Positions 1 through 13,609 of a stretch of DNA of 64,000 nucleotides are shown here, one piece after another. The notes under the pieces were generated by a model, which made no database searches, had not been told where the DNA came from, and saw only the letters and a list, made by a program, of their open reading frames with translations. The position numbers and the translations under genes are program-made. The stretch spans positions 19,159,475 to 19,223,474 of the forward strand of contig CM040441.1 of assembly GCA_022749755.1 (NCBI GenBank), given 5' to 3'. Origin of the DNA: Azadirachta indica. Its lineage: Eukaryota > Streptophyta > Magnoliopsida > Sapindales > Meliaceae. Every line of letters begins with the position of its first letter. Position 1 is the stretch's first letter.

Positions 1-3000
1 GCTTTTGTGCCCAGCCAATTCATCTCAATTTATGCATCTAGTCAGTGTATAGGATATTGTCTATTTTCGTTGTATGCCTTTATTTCAAAAGGTAATTTTT
101 TATGTAGGTTCTTTTTCCCATTTCAGTGTAATGAGATTATTCCTTTTATAAACTGATTCAGCCTACTACAAATTGATACAAGTTTCATTCAATGCACAGT
201 GGTGAAGGCTTATCAGTACACATCTCTAACAAGTGTCATGCTATTGGACTGTTGGTCAATTCCATCCGTGATGTTTCTCACGTGGTTATTCTTACACACA
301 AAGTATAGATTCAAAAAGATAACTGGTGTGGTTGTTTGTGTAGCCGGGCTTGTCATGGTTGTTTTTTCAGATGTTCATGCAGGTGACCGAGCAAGTAAGT
401 GAAATGTGCTCTTTCATCAAGTTGATAATTAACTTTTTCCTAACATCTATTTCTGGCTTTGCTTGTGGGATTTTGTGCATGTAGTAGGTTATGTTATAGG
501 CAAGGGTAGCATTATTGATTCTGTTAGTCATTCCTTGAATGATTGGTGTGAGGGGCAGACATCTCTGTATAACTGTATGATATTGGCATTATATATTTCC
601 ATGCCTATCTATGTAATACCATATATGACATGCAAGTGGCATATTTTATTCTATTTTATCTTATGTCCTAAGGCTAGCTGCATTAAGGTCTTTGGTTAGT
701 TATTGCTGAAGAGGGAGAGAGAGGTTCTTCTTTCAATGTTTCTGTGTGGCTAAATTGTCTTTGTAGGCCATTGTACTTTCTGCTGACTGAAGTTAAGAGA
801 AGGTTCCAACGTAAAGAAAACTTTGTGCACTTTAAAAGTAATTATTCAGAAGTTTGAAGAAAAAAGGACTAGAAAAAGAGTAAATGTTTTAGTTTGGATG
901 TAAACAAAATCATATGTCCAACTAAAATTTTCTTATATGCAAATGCAATTATTGTATAGCTTTTAGTGGCGATAGTTTTCACTCCTGGATTGCTGTTTGT
1001 CATCAAGTTTGTAATTTTCATGTATTATTTGTGGAAATCTGTGTATCGTGTAGTTATCAAACATTATAGATGTTATTATGACTTGTAGGTGGGAGCAACC
1101 CTCGCAAAGGAGATGGACTTGTAATAGCTGGGGCAACATTATATGCTATTAGTAATGTTAGTGAGGTAAGAATGCTCTTACTTTCTAATTGGCTAGCAGT
1201 AGAACATGTTTTGATTGTCAATTCAAAGTGGTCGATTCTCTTCGGTTCACATTACCTATAGGTTACTGTTTTCAGTTTCCAGCATAGCTTTGCCTTCTCT
1301 TTCTCTCTTTCATGGTATCCTTTTTTGTGCTGTGGTCTTCCCGTGTCCTTCGCCCCTTTTCCCTTCCCTTCTTTTCCCTGTTCTTTGCTCCTCATTTTTA
1401 CTTCACCCTTCTTGGATTTGATCCTGCAAGCCACTGCATTGATTCTCATCATCTTTTAGCAGAACTTCATTCAGTTTGATGCTTCTTTACTGCAAATTAC
1501 AGATACATGGAGAAAGATAAAATTCTATTGTTGTTAACTTGGTGGTTGTTTTTATTTTAATGAGTTGTGTCACAAGCTTGTTGCTGAGCACAATTTCGAA
1601 TGCTTATTGTTTGTTAATTCCAAAAAACTTTGGTTCAAGGGAATTCTTAAATAAAAAAACTCATAGTGCGCTTTCTCTTTTCATGTATATATAGAACTCT
1701 CTCTCTCTCTCATCTAATACCATTTTGCAATATTTTTTTGTATGAAGGCCGAAGATGGTTCTTTAGATGTTTGGTGCAAGACTTTCTTTTTTGTGGGTTA
1801 AAGAACCATTGATAAATGGGAAAAAAGAAAAAAGAAAAAAGAAAGCAGTATAGGAGTTAACTAAATCAGTGTTGCTACATCAGCTAGATTGTATCTACAA
1901 TTTTCACATGCAACCCTTCATTTCTCTGTTATGCAGGAATTTCTTGTGAAGAATGCTGATAGAATTGAACTCATGTCATTTTTGGGCATCTTTGGTGGCA
2001 TCATTAGTGCAATACAGATGTATCCTTTTGTAGCAATGCATTTGTTAATTCATGGTTTCATTCTTCTTATGTTGATGGACTGCTCTGTCTATTTTTGCCC
2101 TCTAATTATTTGTTCTTATTAAGTTGAACTTTCTGGTAAAAACTTGATGCATATGTAGAATTTCTGTTTTTACATCTTTAATAATGTTGCACCTTATTTT
2201 TTATGTTATGAGGTTTGCAAGTGTTCTAATGCAAAGATCATTGGCTATCCCAAAGCATATTAATCCAGTTCTTTGAAGGCAATTATGTTCAATTTGTACC
2301 CCTTAATGGCACCTCTAGAAGCATACTTGAGCGCAATGAGCTCAAATCTATTCACTGGTCAGCTGGAGCTGTAAGTCTCTCTCGCTCTCTTGCTCGCTCA
2401 TTAAGACTAGTTGAAATTCTCTCTGAGACCAAAATTATCTCACAACCATTCTGATGAAATGTAAAACTTTGAAGACTGAGAACTCATTGAGGGCTGGGAT
2501 GTAAATGAACTAAATGATATATTTTCTTTTATGGGTCTGAAATTGTAGAATAGTCATTCACCTTTTGTTTTAGTACATACAGAAGCTTGGCGTTTTTAGT
2601 ATATACAGAAGCTTGGCGTTATATCTTTATTAAGGTTCAATATTAATGGTTTTATTAATGTTCTTTGGTTTCAGGCCTTTCCATTTTTCGGATTTGCATT
2701 GGCTATGTTTCTGTTTTACTCATTCGTCCCTATCTTGCTTAAGGTATGAATATGATCTGCTTTTCCGTCGAGAGTCAAATATTAGACTTTGAGGTTTAGT
2801 AAACAAATTCGTTTCTGTTTTACTCAATTTCGTATTTTCTTATATCAGATAAGTGGTTCAACAATGCTGAACCTGTCTTTGCTAACCTCGGACATGTGGG
2901 CTGTTGTGATTCGTATCTTCGCTTACCATGAGAAGGTCTGCCTTTATATTGTTCTCATCACTTCATGTCATGAAATTCAGTTTATATTTAATAATAAATT

Positions 3001-3950
3001 GCCAATTATTCTGTACAGGTTGATTGGATGTACTTTGTTGCCTTTGCTGCTGTTGCTGTTGGGCTTATTATTTACTCCGGGTTTGTAACATTTTAATTTT
3101 TTTTTTCAAAACATTTCTGTGTAGGAATTATAAATGAGCAACCTAAGTAGTAATTGCTTTAGTATTACTTCATATCATACATTGTTAAGCAAGTGATATG
3201 CATTGGGAGTGAGTCTCTTTATGCTAGTAAATGGTCAGGTGTTAAAAATAACATATACACCTCTAAGGTTTGATCAAAAAGTACTTCAGTCCTATGCTGT
3301 GTGTTAAAATATTCTGTTAGTTTGGAAAATTTATTATTCTTTATGTTATAATTACTATAATATTCTATCAATCATAATCTTTACGAGTTAAATATACTAG
3401 ATTACTCTTATTTTTGTCAAAATTCATGGATTCAACTAGCCAACAGGGGTCTAGGTGGGTATTATTCAAACTAATAGGGGCTATAGTGTACATTTGGCCA
3501 AAACACGGGGTATATGCACTCTTTCGGTTTTTCATATAAATGTTTCAATATGTTTAGCATCGAGGTGTTGTGAGTTTGAAGCAAATGAAGTCAAATATTA
3601 GTTGAGAAAGTGAGCAAGTCCTGTTAATTGTACGTGTTTACCAAACACATTTTCAGTTTCACTTTCAAAGTTAAGTGGAAAGTCAGCGATATTAAACACA
3701 TCCTTAAATCAAAATTGTGTGATAATGTCAATGCAGGGGCGACAAAGAAGAGGATCAATCCCGTGCCGAGGTTGTTGATGAAGAGGCCAGGGGAAGCAAA
3801 CCTTCGGAAGAGGAGGCTGCTGGTAAAAGAAGTATGGGAAGGGGCTCTAGCAAGTATGATTCTGCTGCAACAAGTGGCATTGGAGAGAGGCTAGTAGTCC
3901 CTTCTGAGAACAACAGCAACTTGGGAGATGATGTGCTGAGGAAGAAATAA
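1..3950 (+). CDS. SLC35F-type (DUF914) solute transporter, 3' part of the gene
   Basis: Partial gene; the 5' exons lie outside the window. Exons: 200-394, 1089-1165, 1937-2019, 2319-2370, 2675-2743, 2849-2935, 3019-3080, 3737-3950 (stop 3948-3950). All junctions are GT-AG and keep one frame, giving 278 residues plus a partial first codon. The product starts in the family block with SLTSVMLLDCWSIP and has about seven hydrophobic segments, among them VVVCVAGLVMVVFS, FGFALAMFLFYSFVPILL and VAFAAVAVGLIIYS. The stretch LLTSDMWAVVIR also fits the SLC35F1/F2 (EamA-like) group. The last exon encodes a soluble, acidic and Ser-rich tail of about 70 residues. Members are multi-pass endomembrane proteins of the drug/metabolite transporter superfamily; the substrate cannot be inferred. 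It converges on the gene ending at 4815. Confidence 0.9.
3245..3527. repeat. MITE-like inverted-repeat element in the last intron of the SLC35F gene
   Basis: The two ends of this stretch are imperfect inverted repeats: CATATACACCTCTAAGG near 3252 pairs with the complement of the block around 3495-3520 (CCAAAACACGGGGTATATG). About 25 bases pair with a few mismatches and a small indel. Size and structure suggest a non-autonomous DNA transposon. No clean target-site duplication could be fixed, so the ends are approximate. Confidence 0.4.
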
Positions 3951-4814
3951 TGATGATTTCAAGATTAAAAATGGTAATAGGGAAAATGAAAACACCATTT
4001 TTGGTGATGATTTTAAAAGGATTGGCACTACTTTTGGTCTTGAATAATAACCCAAATCCATTTTGGCTCATTACAGAAAATTTTAAATGGAAAAGCAAAA
4101 GTTGTCATCATCTTTATGAACTCATTATTTATTCTCTTCTGATTTTGATTTTGAGTTTGCTTGGAACAGAAATGGTAAAGTGTAGCTAGCAACAACTGAA
4201 TCGGCTATCTTTGGGGTTAGATATATAAGAGTACTTCTATTGTTTTTTACTCCTTCAAAGTAAGTGTTAGTCGGTTCAGGTGGTAAAATTTATTGAAATG
4301 ATACAAGAGATTTAGTGTTAAATAGGCTATGGAAGGGTTAAGTTTCTCTCCCAAGGACTTAAAAGCTAACCCTAACCCACCAGTGCCCTGTAGATTTAAT
4401 TTCAATATCTAATCGAAATAATTGATTAGTTTTTAATTTTAACATTAGGAGAGTCCTAATATGAATAATTTAAATACTAAATTGCTTCATTTTTATTTTT
4501 ACAAACTGATTCTGCATAATATTAATAGTCCCAAGGACTTAATTTTAACAAAGTTGTCTCTTCATTCACATGGTTTTGCATGTTGTCTGAGTGAACAGCA
4601 ATGGAAATTTTAAAATCAACACAAAATCTTCAATAAAACTCTTTAAAAAAAATCAGACTATACTGGGAAATAAATCCTACAACTGTACATTCAAATGTAC
4701 CATACCAAACCCATTTTATTATTATATTCTGGAGATAGATTTATTTATGAAACTCAGGGGTTTGATCCACATTATTCTGAATATCACTTTCATTATTTGT
4801 TACCATACATAAAC
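3951..4814. other. Intergenic region between two convergent genes
   Basis: AT-rich spacer between the stop of the SLC35F gene and the stop of the minus-strand gene. It should hold both 3' UTRs and polyadenylation regions. I see no coding exon, RNA gene or repeat that can be supported. Confidence 0.6.
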
Positions 4815-7800
4815 TTAAAAACATTCTGAGTCCTTGAGCATATCTCTATGAGATCTAAGTTTCTTACGCTGAGATCGCGGGAACAAAAGCTGCTGAATCT
4901 GTTTCTCAGCTGCACTTTCTGATGTTGCCTGCAAATATATAAACAATAGGTATCAGAGCAATGCCAGGAATTTTGTGACATCAAAGGTATGAAGTTGACA
5001 TCAGTCTGGGGTATTTTTAGTTCAATATTATTACCCGTGTTATGATGCTTACCCGGATTTTGAAAGGAAAACGATGCGTCCATACTTCGACTCCCAAGGA
5101 AACTCTGACATCCATGCCAAGACTATCAATCCCTATCAAATTTGCTTCCTGTAGAGGCTAATTAACTGATCAGAGATCTATACTGAAGCTCAAATGAATT
5201 ACAGAAACTTAAATATGAATATATAAACCAATGTGAAGTCACAAGAATAATCTAAATCTGAAACTAGAAAGTAAGAGGATACAGAAGATATGTATGGACA
5301 TGTTATTAGATAAAGAAAGAAGAGCATCTGCAACACATCTAGGTTAAGAACAGAAAACCAATTGTCACATGAAAAAAGTTTATTAATATGCTTTGTAGCT
5401 GCTAAAATCACATCCATTCACTGAAACTTAGCAAGAAAAAGTTTCAGGCTAGGAAAAAAACAGCGTACACAAGAAATTCCAACCCCCTCTTAATTAAGGT
5501 GAATGGAAAAGTGGATCCTTGAAACTTCTTGGATTCTGATGCACAAAGCGAGAGAAAGATACTCCATCTCATAAGCAATCAATGTTTTATTTACTTAATT
5601 AGTCAAAAATTCAGTTATTTCGTTCTTGCCAAACAGCTGATGAAAGCACTGAAACTGCAGATTTTCAAATAATATTGGCATTCTTTCCTCTTAGAAGTTA
5701 AGTGTCACAAGCACCTCAATGTTCCATAATAACTTTGATTCTCACACAATTAAACATCACCAGGCCACTTACCCTCCTAAAAACAAATATTCCTACCATT
5801 TCGCACTAATAAGCTGATGTGATAAAGGAAAGATAGATATTTTTGGGAAATAGCCTTCTCATTACTTCTATTGTATTCACTTGTAACCATTTTTACATAC
5901 CAACTATCAGTGCGAAAACCATATTTACTTTTAATTAACAAATGCCAAAAGGGAAACCATTTTACTGAGGTTTTATTTTTATTTTCATATTCCCAACTCC
6001 TAACCTTTTACTCTCTAAAACCTTGTCCTATACAATAAGATGGGAGCCACTGCTATAAATCAAACATTACAACAACAAATCCCTCATCAACTTTTCAATT
6101 CTTTGAACAGCCCCACTACAAATCTTGATCACATAGAGGAAAATAAATTTAAAGTACAGATAAGACAGAATAAATGTGAGCCACCCCTTTTGAAAGAAAG
6201 GATCTCTTTATTCTATTTTCTCCACCACCAGATCCCACAAACATAAAGATTTAAATAGTGATTAGACAATTCCCTAAAAAGACACCAAATTAATTGGCTG
6301 AGTCTGAGGAAATGATTCCCAAAAATAAGGCTTTTGGTCATATTCAGATTCCCAAAAAAAGCTTTTGGTTGTACTCACTTTAGAGCTAACGACAAGAACA
6401 ACTTTTAGTAACTGTTAGTTTATTATTCTAACAGGTTTGTTTTAAAGCATCACAATATTCTTGTTCCGAATGCCTGCTAAACAAATAACAGATGAACTTC
6501 TCTGTACACATCAAGTACCAAAACTAAATTTGGGAATCTCATAAAATTGCTCAACAAAATAATTCATCCATGGTGATAAATGCATACAAAGCATACAAGA
6601 TAAAGGAGACAGATAAAACTTTATGCTTATAATTAAGATAAGAAACAAAAATATAAAGGTTAAATTCTTTTACCTCCACATTAAGGCCTTTCTTTTTGCA
6701 AAGTGCCTTAAGAGCAACGTTGCACCTAATTCCCTTCCGACTGAAGTGCTCAATTATTGCCGAAGTAGAGTGTACCAGGATATCAGGCTCAGCATCTTGA
6801 AAATCTTGCAAACTAATTGTGGACTGCATATATTTAAAGGATGTAGAATTTCAACATTAAGAGATAGAATTTTGTAAAATGGGAAGATTATTGAAAGAAA
6901 TCAACTCATATTTATGTTAAATAAACATTTATGTCCTGATTGCAGGAGTTGATCATTCTAAAATAGTTGTGCTCAATACCTTCTTGTTTATCTTTATCTG
7001 AATTCCAGTTTGCACAAAGATTAATTTTCCAATCTTCCTCATATGAAAGGTTTATCAAGATGTACGAGTCAAACTTACAAATATGACGATGGGGAGTTTA
7101 ATGTACATGCCTGAACTCCATACACAGAGAAAAGCTCTATTCTCATGATCTCCAATCTATAGAGAGTTGAGCCAGTGCTGCTTCTATCACTTTTCGAACT
7201 AAAACTTGGAATTTCACTATCTAAAACATAACCGTAAAATGAGTCAGATGGAATATTAACATACATAGCCAATAATTTTTCAAGAACTAATTCAAAATAA
7301 ACAGAAATCATTTATTCTGTAATCCTTCTTTCTTTTGAAATAAAAATATACAAATATGCATGGAGGCTGAAGGCAACAATTGTAGGGTTCCACAGATCAA
7401 GTATGGCTTCTTGACATCCATCCATCATGTGCAAAGAATCTTAATTTTACTGGATTTCATTTTTCTGAAATTAATCATAGATATATTGCCCTTAATATTA
7501 ACCCATACTTGGTGCATAGTGTCAGATTCCTGAACCAGACAACCACGGCCTCGGTGTCAAATAGTTAACTAGATCACTGCAGAGTATTGATTGGAGCTTG
7601 AAAATTCCTTATTAATTCATAATATCAACCAATTTAATTCCTTTCATTCTAGAAGTATCCGCCCGAACAAATAATGCTCTTCACACCTAGTAACTTTATC
7701 CAACGCAGCAAAGTTCATTCTGGTTCAATAACTGAAGCATAAACATAGAATACCTTTCCAGCCCAAATTGTCACCATCACAATCTTCCAAGTGAAATTGC

Positions 7801-10800
7801 CTTCTTACATAAGTTTCTTCATCAACAAAGGCAGGTCTGAGGTAACCCACAATAGAAACACCATTTGATGGATGATCCATTTTTCTATCAAATTCCATAT
7901 GAACAGCCTACGCAAAAGTAATTGATGAATTACAATGATAGGATGCTAAAAGTAATTTTACATGGTCTACATATTGGAAAAAAGAAAAATAGCAGAATTT
8001 CAACAGTTGAAGTAAAAAAAAAACCATTGAATTATGGTGAAAGCATGCTTTTTTTTCTAATTCTTTTTTTAAGGTATGAAAATAAAAAAGGTAATTTAAA
8101 CACGTCATATAACCCTCTCATCATCTCTTTACACAAACACGAGTCAAACTCTCAATCTTGGTCCAAGTGGTAATGTTACAGAGTGAAGAACAGGTTTGCA
8201 AGAGAAACCTTGCTTAGCACAAACATAATTCATAATAATTATATAGATGGATAAGTTACTACAACAAAAATAATCTATTTCTTATGCTTGTAATTTTTGC
8301 ATTTATAACCTCTGTGAGACCACAATGGATCCATGGAGAGCAAATACTAGAAAACAGTCGACCATAGATAAAAGTCTGAACATTGGAAAATACAAATTAC
8401 TATTGCATATGCAACTTTGATGTGGGTTTCTCTTGATAATTTAACAATGCCTACATAAATACAGGACCACTTAAAACAGGACCTTTTTTTAACCTTAACA
8501 ATTATATGAAAATGGAGGTTCCACACAGTTTCCCTACCATTGCAATTCGTTATTTTTAATTGCACAAAGAGGAAAAACTAGGGGCATTTTGAAAAAACAG
8601 GGACATCTCTTTGCTATCACTTATAAAATAATAGACTAGAGGTGTATCCAAAATGGCATATTCTGTGAAGAAGCAAAATGGAATATCACAACACTGCTTG
8701 CTGCCTCTATAACCAAATGCTTTTCACCATAGTTTATCTATCCACCAGAGCCTTAAGGAGAATCAACTGCACTAAAAAAGGAAAACAAGTTGCAGTATAT
8801 AAACTGTTCATTTATTCATGAGATAGTTTGTCATATTGTATCGGTTAAATGTACACTAAACTATATTTTATCAAAATAAGTGTAGCAAATAGATAATTCA
8901 TAATGCCAAGAAATGAGACTCCAGTTTCAGATGATATAAACACTAAACTATCTATTAGATATCTGCAGCATGATAAAATCTGGTTGAGGCAGGTAAATTA
9001 GCCCAACTCTTAGAACATTCCATAATCCATCTCCCTTCAGGAATTAGTGTATCTAAATAAATAAACAGACTTAGATTTTTTGTTTTAAGGATTTTTCTCT
9101 TTGACCAAATATCTAGTTGCTAGCTATAAAGTAGGAATCAAATACTTTTCAGAATAGTTTCTAAAAATTCTATTAGAAAACAGCAACCCATCAACTAGAA
9201 ATTTGCAAACAGCCAATGCCACCAGCCATTTGACAGTTCCCTACTTCCAAATCAAAACCAGTTCCCTTTCAAATAATTATGCAGTAAAGTCATGATACCT
9301 TGTAGTCCTCTATAGAAATTAGTATACAAAAAACTTGACTGAGGAGATGTTTACCAAACTAACATGTTAATTTATATTAGCCTTGAAATCAGTAATGCCT
9401 TTTGAAGGCTACTAAATCTAAGACTAAAACAGGAATTCATGTTATTTGCAAGAATGAACACTTCTAATATGATTTAATCCTTCACTAAATAGATTACTAA
9501 CTGCAAAACCAATCCATAATCACCTTTGTTAAACACTTGGAAAAATATATAGGGTGAATCCAACTGGAAGTATCTGGCATTCCCCAATCAACCGGAATAT
9601 CAGAATCTTCAGAATCCACGACCTATATTTGTAGTATGCGAATTAGATATATAGATTAAATTAACAAGGAGATCAGCAATACATATGTGTGTGTGTGTTG
9701 GAGAAAATTGATTACTAACCTCAAAATAGTCTTCATCTAAAGGAATATCATCACTGGTGCCAACATCTGAAAAGTTCTGTCCACCAGCCATCCTTTGATT
9801 CTCATATATAGGGATATCCATCCCTATCAAAGCATTCTGAAGATAATTCAATAGAAAAAAAAATTTTAGCTTTGTGGAATAATATCCAATGTCTTATATT
9901 TCAATTCTAACAACTCAAGGAAATAGCCAGATTTGCTCAAAATATTTGTTTATCTCCAACTGCATATTTTCCAAATTGCATTGCTTCGTTATCAATAAAA
10001 TATATTAATTTGAAAAGCAGATATATACTCACCACTGGACTATTTGCTCCAGGATCTTGTAAAATATTTTCATCATCAAAAATTTCAAAAAATATATCTG
10101 AAAAGAAAAGAATATGATCAGGTGAAACTAAAAATCAAGTAAATATTTCCACAAGACCATCTCTTTAAATTTCAGATGGAAGAAACCTGACCTCCATAAT
10201 CATCAATAACATATTGAAACTCAGCCCATGAAATACGTTCATGTGGTTCACAATGTACAGTCCCAGGAAAGAACAGCAAAGAACTATTGTTAGCCTGCCA
10301 GAAATGGATAAGTATGAGCCAGCAATCTTTCTTAGAGAAACATTTCTTACAATATGGAGCATATCACAACAGTTCCACTATTCACATGAGGTAACTGAGA
10401 TTTAGGTTTTTATAATTTCAAAGATTTGAGCACACAAACCTCAACAGTTGTCCTTGCTATTTCAGCTGAAGTGAGTTTGGTGTCCCTGACCCTTTTGTGA
10501 AATTTCAGTTCTTCAAGAGGATGATAACCTTGGTCATTAATGTAATTAGATGAATCAGGAACTGAATCAGAGTAATCTGCAGCAACTGAAACTTTTGAAA
10601 GGCAAAGATCACGCCCAGTAGACAACCAATGGAATTGAGTAGAACCAAAAAAGGGATTCCTGTAACCAAACAGAGAAGAATAAGTTTGCTTGTTTGTTTT
10701 CTTCACTTAGAGTTTGTTAAATTTCAGTAACTTTTCCAAATTCAGGAAGTTGTAGGAAAATAATGAAGAAATGCAACATAAACATAACACTATTCTAGTA

Positions 10801-12074
10801 ATCTCCATTCACATATCCATTGCTCAGGGTTCATACATACATGATATTGTTGCAAACACCAAATGTAACATTACTTTATTTCCTTAGAAAGTAAGTAAAA
10901 AATCTGTTCAAAACCAGAAAGCATGACAATATGCTAGCAAGTGCAACATCAAAACAGATTTTTACAGCTTTTGTGCAGACAAAGTACATACAACACAAAT
11001 CTAAAATGCCTCAACTCCTTAGCTAATAATAGTAAAAAACTTCAAACAATAGCTTAAACTTTAATGTTAAAAAAATCATATCGCATAAAACAAATTAAAT
11101 ACTTGAAAGTAAAAATGCCATAATTGGCTTTGCAATTGCTTGCAAGGTAATTGGATTCGATGTATATAAAGTCACAACAAATTGTTACACAAAACAAAAA
11201 TACTACCCTGCAATTGAAAAATGATTTCTCTTTCACAAACTAGAGTTAAGAGTATAAACTAGAATGACCTTACGCCAGAGAAATCAAGACCTCTGGGACC
11301 ATCAAAAGGATTTTTAATCCAAGTGTTTGTGATCCCATTTGATGCTGAGCAAGAAACCACCTCTGCACGGCATAAATGACATCGTGAAGGACCTAAAAGC
11401 ACCAGGAAATGAACAGAAGTTACCAAAAGATTAAATAAGATATGAATCTAGAAGGAGAAAATGCCAGGTAGAAAATAAGTAAAAGACCCCAGAAGGTGAT
11501 CTTTTATAAAATCACTGTCCACCTGAACCTTGAAGTTAGGGCAAAAACAAAAAGAACAAATATGTAGTAATTTACAGCATATTGACATTATTATTTAAGA
11601 GCAGACTGCATCCACTGTAACATGTACAGTGAAATGGGTGTTCGCAAATTCAATTAAAAAAATGTAGAAGTTACTCACCATAAATTATAAAAGAAAATGG
11701 AGCAAGAAACTCAAATTGAACTCAAATTCGAGGATGAATTGCAATAAATTTAGGAGAAAATCATATGAAATGAACTAATAATAGAACATGCGATTGAGAA
11801 ACTACTTTGCATGTGGGTCTTCCAGTCAATAAGTTCTCATATTCAGGTCAAAAGCAACAAAAAATAATCAAATAATCCACATGGGGTTTCTCTAAAACAC
11901 GAAAAATTCAAAAGGGTACCTCATCAATAAGCAACAGAACACACGTATCACCCCATTTCCTCAACTCATTCAAAAACAATACAATTGATAAATCATTCAA
12001 CATACAAAAGCAGCAGGTGATGATCGCGAGTAATTACCTAGAGAGAGTGAAGAAGCAGCAGCTGCGATCGACAT
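4815..12074 (-). CDS. At3g49140-like protein, predicted plastid, 12 exons
   Basis: Exons in transcript order: 12074-12038, 11392-11269, 10659-10440, 10294-10192, 10097-10033, 9836-9720, 9622-9524, 7907-7754, 7220-7111, 6823-6674, 5148-5053, 4928-4815. They sum to 1389 bases (462 residues) in one frame. The N-terminus MSIAAAASSLSLG is Ala/Ser-rich, like a plastid transit peptide. Landmarks are NPFFGSTQFHWLSTGRDLCL, GTVHCEPHERISWAEFQYV, MDHPSNGVSIVGYLRPAF, DAEPDILVHSTSAIIEHF and a basic C-terminus (FPRSQRKKLRSHR). This order matches plant proteins named after Arabidopsis At3g49140. From memory, those are about 500 residues and are linked to the HugZ-like/DUF2470 split-barrel fold, although databases label some 'PPR'. 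I see no PPR repeats. Biochemical role unknown. Eleven introns; the ninth uses a GC donor. The start is the first ATG after a 7-codon upstream ORF. Confidence 0.88.
7109..7112 (-). other. GC-AG intron donor (CAG|GCATGT)
   Basis: Exon 9 must end at 7111 (codon CAG, Gln) to join in frame to TCC ACA ATT at 6823. The intron then starts GCATGT rather than GT. Using the GT four bases downstream adds GCAT, shifts frame and hits a stop within a few codons. All other introns of the gene have GT donors. Confidence 0.75.
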
Positions 12075-12103
12075 AAGAGAGACTGGAGAGGCTGCTGTTA
12101 TGG

Positions 12104-12124
12104 TTAGCTGTCAGATTGGGCCAT
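12104..12124 (-). promoter_or_regulatory. Short upstream ORF in the 5' leader of the At3g49140-like gene
   Basis: An ATG at 12124 opens a seven-codon ORF (MAQSDS, stop 12106-12104), 29 bases before the main ATG at 12074, provided the transcript starts upstream of 12124. Short upstream ORFs often lower translation of the main ORF; here that is inference. Confidence 0.4.
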
Positions 12125-13609
12125 CAAAATCTCTGTTTCAGTTACTGTCTGTCTTTTCGTTTTGTCCGCCAAGAAGAAAATAATATAATATGATATATCA
12201 TAAATATGTGTTTATTATTACTTATTAACAAATTAACCGAGGAAGGAAGGAGATGTGAGATTGCGTAGAACTGCAGTTGTGTCCTTTTCTTTCTTGCGAG
12301 TTCTGTCCTCACAATTGAAATTGTATTGCGGGAGAGATCACATTTCCCCGAACCGGATGCGGAGTCTGGTATTATTCAGTTTGGATTTGGAATATTCACT
12401 TTTTACGTGGAATGTGGATAACAGCAACCACTGCCACCTCTATGCAAAATAGGGCTATTTTCAACTACTCTAAGTTTGCATTACATTGTAATACAACAAA
12501 TATTTTAACGTTATAAAAAAATTCAAAATATATTATTGAGTTATAAATATTTAAGGGTGCTAGTACCATAATCAATATATCTTTACATATTTTATCAAGT
12601 AATTTATTAAAATATTTGTTATTTTTATAAAATATAAAAAAATATCTTAATATTAATATCATGATAAAATATTATTAAAAACTGAGCAGTTATATAAACT
12701 TATTCTAAAAAAATTAGAATTTTAAAATAGATTAAAAAAACCTAACTCTAATTTTTTAATTGAATTCAAAATTTTTATTTTGAAACAAAAGTTAAAAAAT
12801 AATTAGCTCTTTCATGATTTTAGCAATCTCACCACTAGCAACAATTGCATGCCACATTACAAATGTTGTTGGTCGTCAGTAATTTTGAAGTGACCAAGAA
12901 GATTTAGTTAGAGGAGTAAAGGAAATGATATTGATTAACAGTAAGTTTGATAGTGATTTTAAAAGAAGTAAGGGGAGTTAAGCCATAGATGATTTGAATT
13001 TAAGGAAAGGAGAAGAAGAGAGGAGGAAGAGAATGTGTTATGAAGGAGAATGAAAAAGAAGAAAAAAGTTAGATTTTTCTTCTGTACACAAAGAAGAGAA
13101 AGTAGATGAGGGTGTTTTTTTAACTAAGCTAGTGGATAAACTTTAAGAACTCAAGTTTAGGTTAAATTGGGCTAATAATATTTGTATCTCTAAATTTTTT
13201 AATTTCAGTATTTAAACTTTTTAAAAAAAAGTAAAAAGGTTTTTGTTGAAAAGATAATTTTGCTTTCGTATTATTAAATTTTTGTAAACGGATGTCACGA
13301 ATTTGTAACTCGTTGAAATATTTATTATTTTTATAAATTATAATGTAGCGTACTAATACTTGTTATATTATAATGAGATATTGCTTTAAATTAAATAATT
13401 AGATGAAATTATTTATTTTTATTTTATTAAAAATACAATTTTACCGCCACACTGTTAAATATTTTTGGACGAACGTTGAAAATTTATAGCTCAATATTAT
13501 ATTTTGAATCTTTTTTTACTGAATTATAATATCAGAATATTTGTTATATTACAATGTAATCTAGGCAAAAGTATAGTAGCTGGTTGAAAATAACCCTACA
13601 AAATATATA
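12125..13609. other. Promoter side of the minus-strand gene and AT-rich intergenic DNA
   Basis: The first few hundred bases should contain the promoter of the At3g49140-like gene, though I cannot place a TATA box with confidence. The rest is AT-rich, with purine-rich patches near 12990-13070. I see no gene. Confidence 0.4.

Noticed and set aside
1215..1452. Overlapping open frames on both strands
   Set aside because: Pyrimidine-rich intron of the SLC35F gene; no conservation expected.
4815..12074. PPR protein label used by some databases for At3g49140 relatives
   Set aside because: No 35-residue PPR repeats are visible in the 462-residue translation.
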